Notes under the pieces: model-generated | What the model was told of the DNA's origin: nothing | Seen by the model: only the letters and a program-made list of their open reading frames with translations | Database searches by the model: none | In this document: positions 4,586-5,280 of the stretch, one piece after another | Layout: every line of letters starts with the position of its first letter | Numbering within the stretch: the stretch's first letter is position 1 | Program-made: the position numbers and the translations under genes | From: Candidatus Aminicenantota bacterium | GTDB lineage: Bacteria > Acidobacteriota > Aminicenantia > UBA2199 | NCBI GenBank assembly: GCA_020355945.1 | Contig: CP070627.1 | Location: 7,144,562-7,149,841 of the forward strand | DNA: 5,280 bases | Direction of reading: 5' to 3'

Positions 4586-4790
4586 ATTTGTGGAATCTTA
4601 TGAGGATTTAAATTTGTCGGCTGGTAAATTAAAAGCAGCCAATCGAGTTTCTCTGGCTGACTCCTATATAGCCGCTTTGTGCCGGGAATATAGAGGGATA
4701 TTGGTTCATAAGGATCCTGAATTTGAAAAAGTGTCGTCCTCTCTCAAAGAGCACCGCCTTCCATATAAATCTCCAGTCTCATTGGAGTAA
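4563..4790 (+). pseudogene. 3' half of a PIN-domain toxin (VapC); 5' half deleted
   Basis: The frame opens after TAA 4560-4562 and gives 75 residues, NTESLAVKFVESYEDLNLSA then GKLKAANRVSLADSYIAALC and REYRGILVHKDPEFEKV. VSLADSYIAAL carries the third acidic residue of the PIN ribonuclease site, and LVHKDPEFE resembles the usual strand with the last aspartate. The first catalytic aspartate and roughly 60 N-terminal residues are missing; VapC proteins are usually about 125-140 residues. The frame overlaps the antitoxin end by 23 bases. A GTG at 4590 could start a 66-residue product, but with no metal-binding half it should be inactive. The break near 4563-4575 looks like an internal deletion joining the end of the antitoxin to the middle of the toxin. 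Confidence 0.8.
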
Positions 4791-4835
4791 GCCCTTAAAA
4801 ATGAAGAAATGACGAGAGTCTATTGAAATACGAAA

Positions 4836-4856
4836 GGGGAAATTCCCATTTTTTTT
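4836..4856 (+). terminator. Possible weak rho-independent terminator after the vapC fragment
   Basis: GGGA (4837-4840), loop AAT, TCCC (4844-4847), then A and eight T residues. The stem is only four pairs, so termination would be weak. The position just after the vapC fragment, and before the orphan promoter of DR2, is sensible. Confidence 0.3.
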
Positions 4857-4912
4857 AATTTTACGGTAGTAATAGGGATCTCCCGGTTAGCCCAAAGCAA
4901 TCTCTTGAGATT

Positions 4913-4941
4913 TTGTTCTTTTTTTGTACTCAAAGTACAAT
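4913..4941 (+). promoter_or_regulatory. Orphan promoter with operator-like palindrome in DR2
   Basis: TTGTTC (4913-4918), 17 bases, TACAAT (4936-4941), overlapped by TTGTACT (4924-4930), CAA, AGTACAA (4934-4940). Arms and boxes are identical to DR1; only the palindrome centre differs. No + strand gene follows before the minus-strand gene ending at 5038, so it points at nothing visible. The remaining sequence to 5037 is A+T-rich and featureless. Confidence 0.45.
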
Positions 4942-5037
4942 AATACAACAATTTTTAAAGTAAATCTATTCTTTATTCCCTTGTAATCCCATTACTGAAA
5001 AACGACTTTTAATTAAATTTGCCTGTCAACAAATTAT

Positions 5038-5280
5038 TTATTCAGCCGATGCAACCGAAATCGATCGATATTGGGTAAAAAGAAGATAAATAAAAGGAAC
5101 TCCTAAAAGGATTAACGGCAATAACACTGCAAGTGCACTTAAATTAGCCACCGGTATCAAATAAATCAACCGCTCAACGATTAAACCGGAAAATACCAAC
5201 AAGGAAATCACAAAAACCGCAGGGAACATGGATTTCACTTTCCGGGAAATCAACGAGACAAAAGGAATCAAAAAGAGAGT
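5038..5280 (-). CDS. C-terminal part of a multi-pass membrane protein, possibly NrfD-like (runs off window)
   Basis: On the minus strand the frame enters from the right edge and stops at TAA 5040-5038, giving 80 residues. Two strong membrane segments are visible, MFPAVFVISLLVFSGLIVER and LSALAVLLPLILLGVPFIYL, joined by LIYLIPVAN. A basic SRKVKS lies before the first and a polar tail QYRSISVASAE after the last. The wording L-x-x-x-G-x-x-x-E-R-x-x-x-x-x-P resembles the last helices of NrfD/PsrC-type quinol-oxidoreductase membrane subunits. A spore-germination permease or another transporter end is also possible, so the family call is tentative. The gene is convergent with the island and is probably part of the host backbone. 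The TTG at 5271 is not taken as the start, because the frame stays open to the edge. Confidence 0.5.
   Translation of the reverse strand, partial: TLFLIPFVSLISRKVKSMFPAVFVISLLVFSGLIVERLIYLIPVANLSALAVLLPLILLGVPFIYLLFTQYRSISVASAE

Larger units (their letters stand above)
4726..4965 (+). repeat. Long direct repeat DR2 (right copy, pairs with 151-348)
   Basis: The vapC tail (4726-4793) and the intergenic block (4861-4965) match DR1; the run AATCTCTTGAGATTTTGTTC and the T-run and palindrome after it are unchanged apart from the palindrome centre. A 42-base excess between the blocks, relative to DR1, includes GGGGAAATTCCC followed by T8. Here the vapC tail is still attached to half a vapC gene, so this copy is closer to the original arrangement than DR1. 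Confidence 0.85.

Noticed and set aside
151..4965. Composite transposon or integrative element
   Set aside because: The terminal repeats are direct, long and made of gene debris. No transposase, integrase, tRNA gene or short target duplication is visible in the window.

Overview
The window reads as an accessory island of toxin-antitoxin (TA) modules, all on the + strand, in an A+T-rich bacterial chromosome with ordinary sigma70-type promoters (TTGACA/TATAAT at 2979-3008; TTGAAA/TATAAT at 4330-4358) and strong Shine-Dalgarno sites (AAAGGAGG at 3327-3334; GGAGG at 4365-4369). Good Shine-Dalgarno use argues against Bacteroidota. The phylum cannot be fixed. The HEAT-like tail at the left edge, the possible NrfD-like tail at the right edge and the CTGTG-rich intergenic piece at 2581-2632 would suit Planctomycetota or a similar environmental lineage, but this is a weak inference.

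Layout. 2-151: end of a probable HEAT-repeat protein. 151-348: first copy (DR1) of a long direct repeat made of a broken PIN-toxin (VapC) tail plus an intergenic piece with an orphan promoter and palindrome. 363-540: about four degenerate 41-bp tandem repeats. 765-2447: complete type IV TA operon abiEi-abiEii. 2466-2505: second copy of the abiE operator element, with no gene attached. 2640-2927 (-): remnant of an unrecognised gene. 2944-3008: strong promoter with nested palindromes, driving higB-higA (3045-3796). 3815-4200: a 19-unit array of 20/21-bp repeats. 4242-4313: third copy of the abiE element, including the first nine abiEi codons, fused in front of a small VapB-like antitoxin (4379-4585). 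4563-4790: 3' half of its VapC partner, with the 5' half missing. 4731-4965: second copy (DR2) of the direct repeat. 5038-5280 (-): C-terminal part of a multi-pass membrane protein that runs off the window.

How it fits together. Two TA systems look intact (AbiE and HigBA) and one is broken (antitoxin plus half a PIN toxin). The same abiE operator occurs three times, and the same vapC-tail/orphan-promoter repeat bounds the whole cluster about 4.6 kb apart. The region therefore looks built by repeated recombination between short homologous TA control regions and then decayed in between. The main signals beyond the genes are: (i) an operator palindrome that contains the abiEi start codon, implying leaderless or near-leaderless translation under direct AbiEi control; (ii) its two dispersed extra copies; (iii) the large direct repeat; and (iv) the 20/21-bp array, which keeps close to two DNA helical turns per unit and is not coding.
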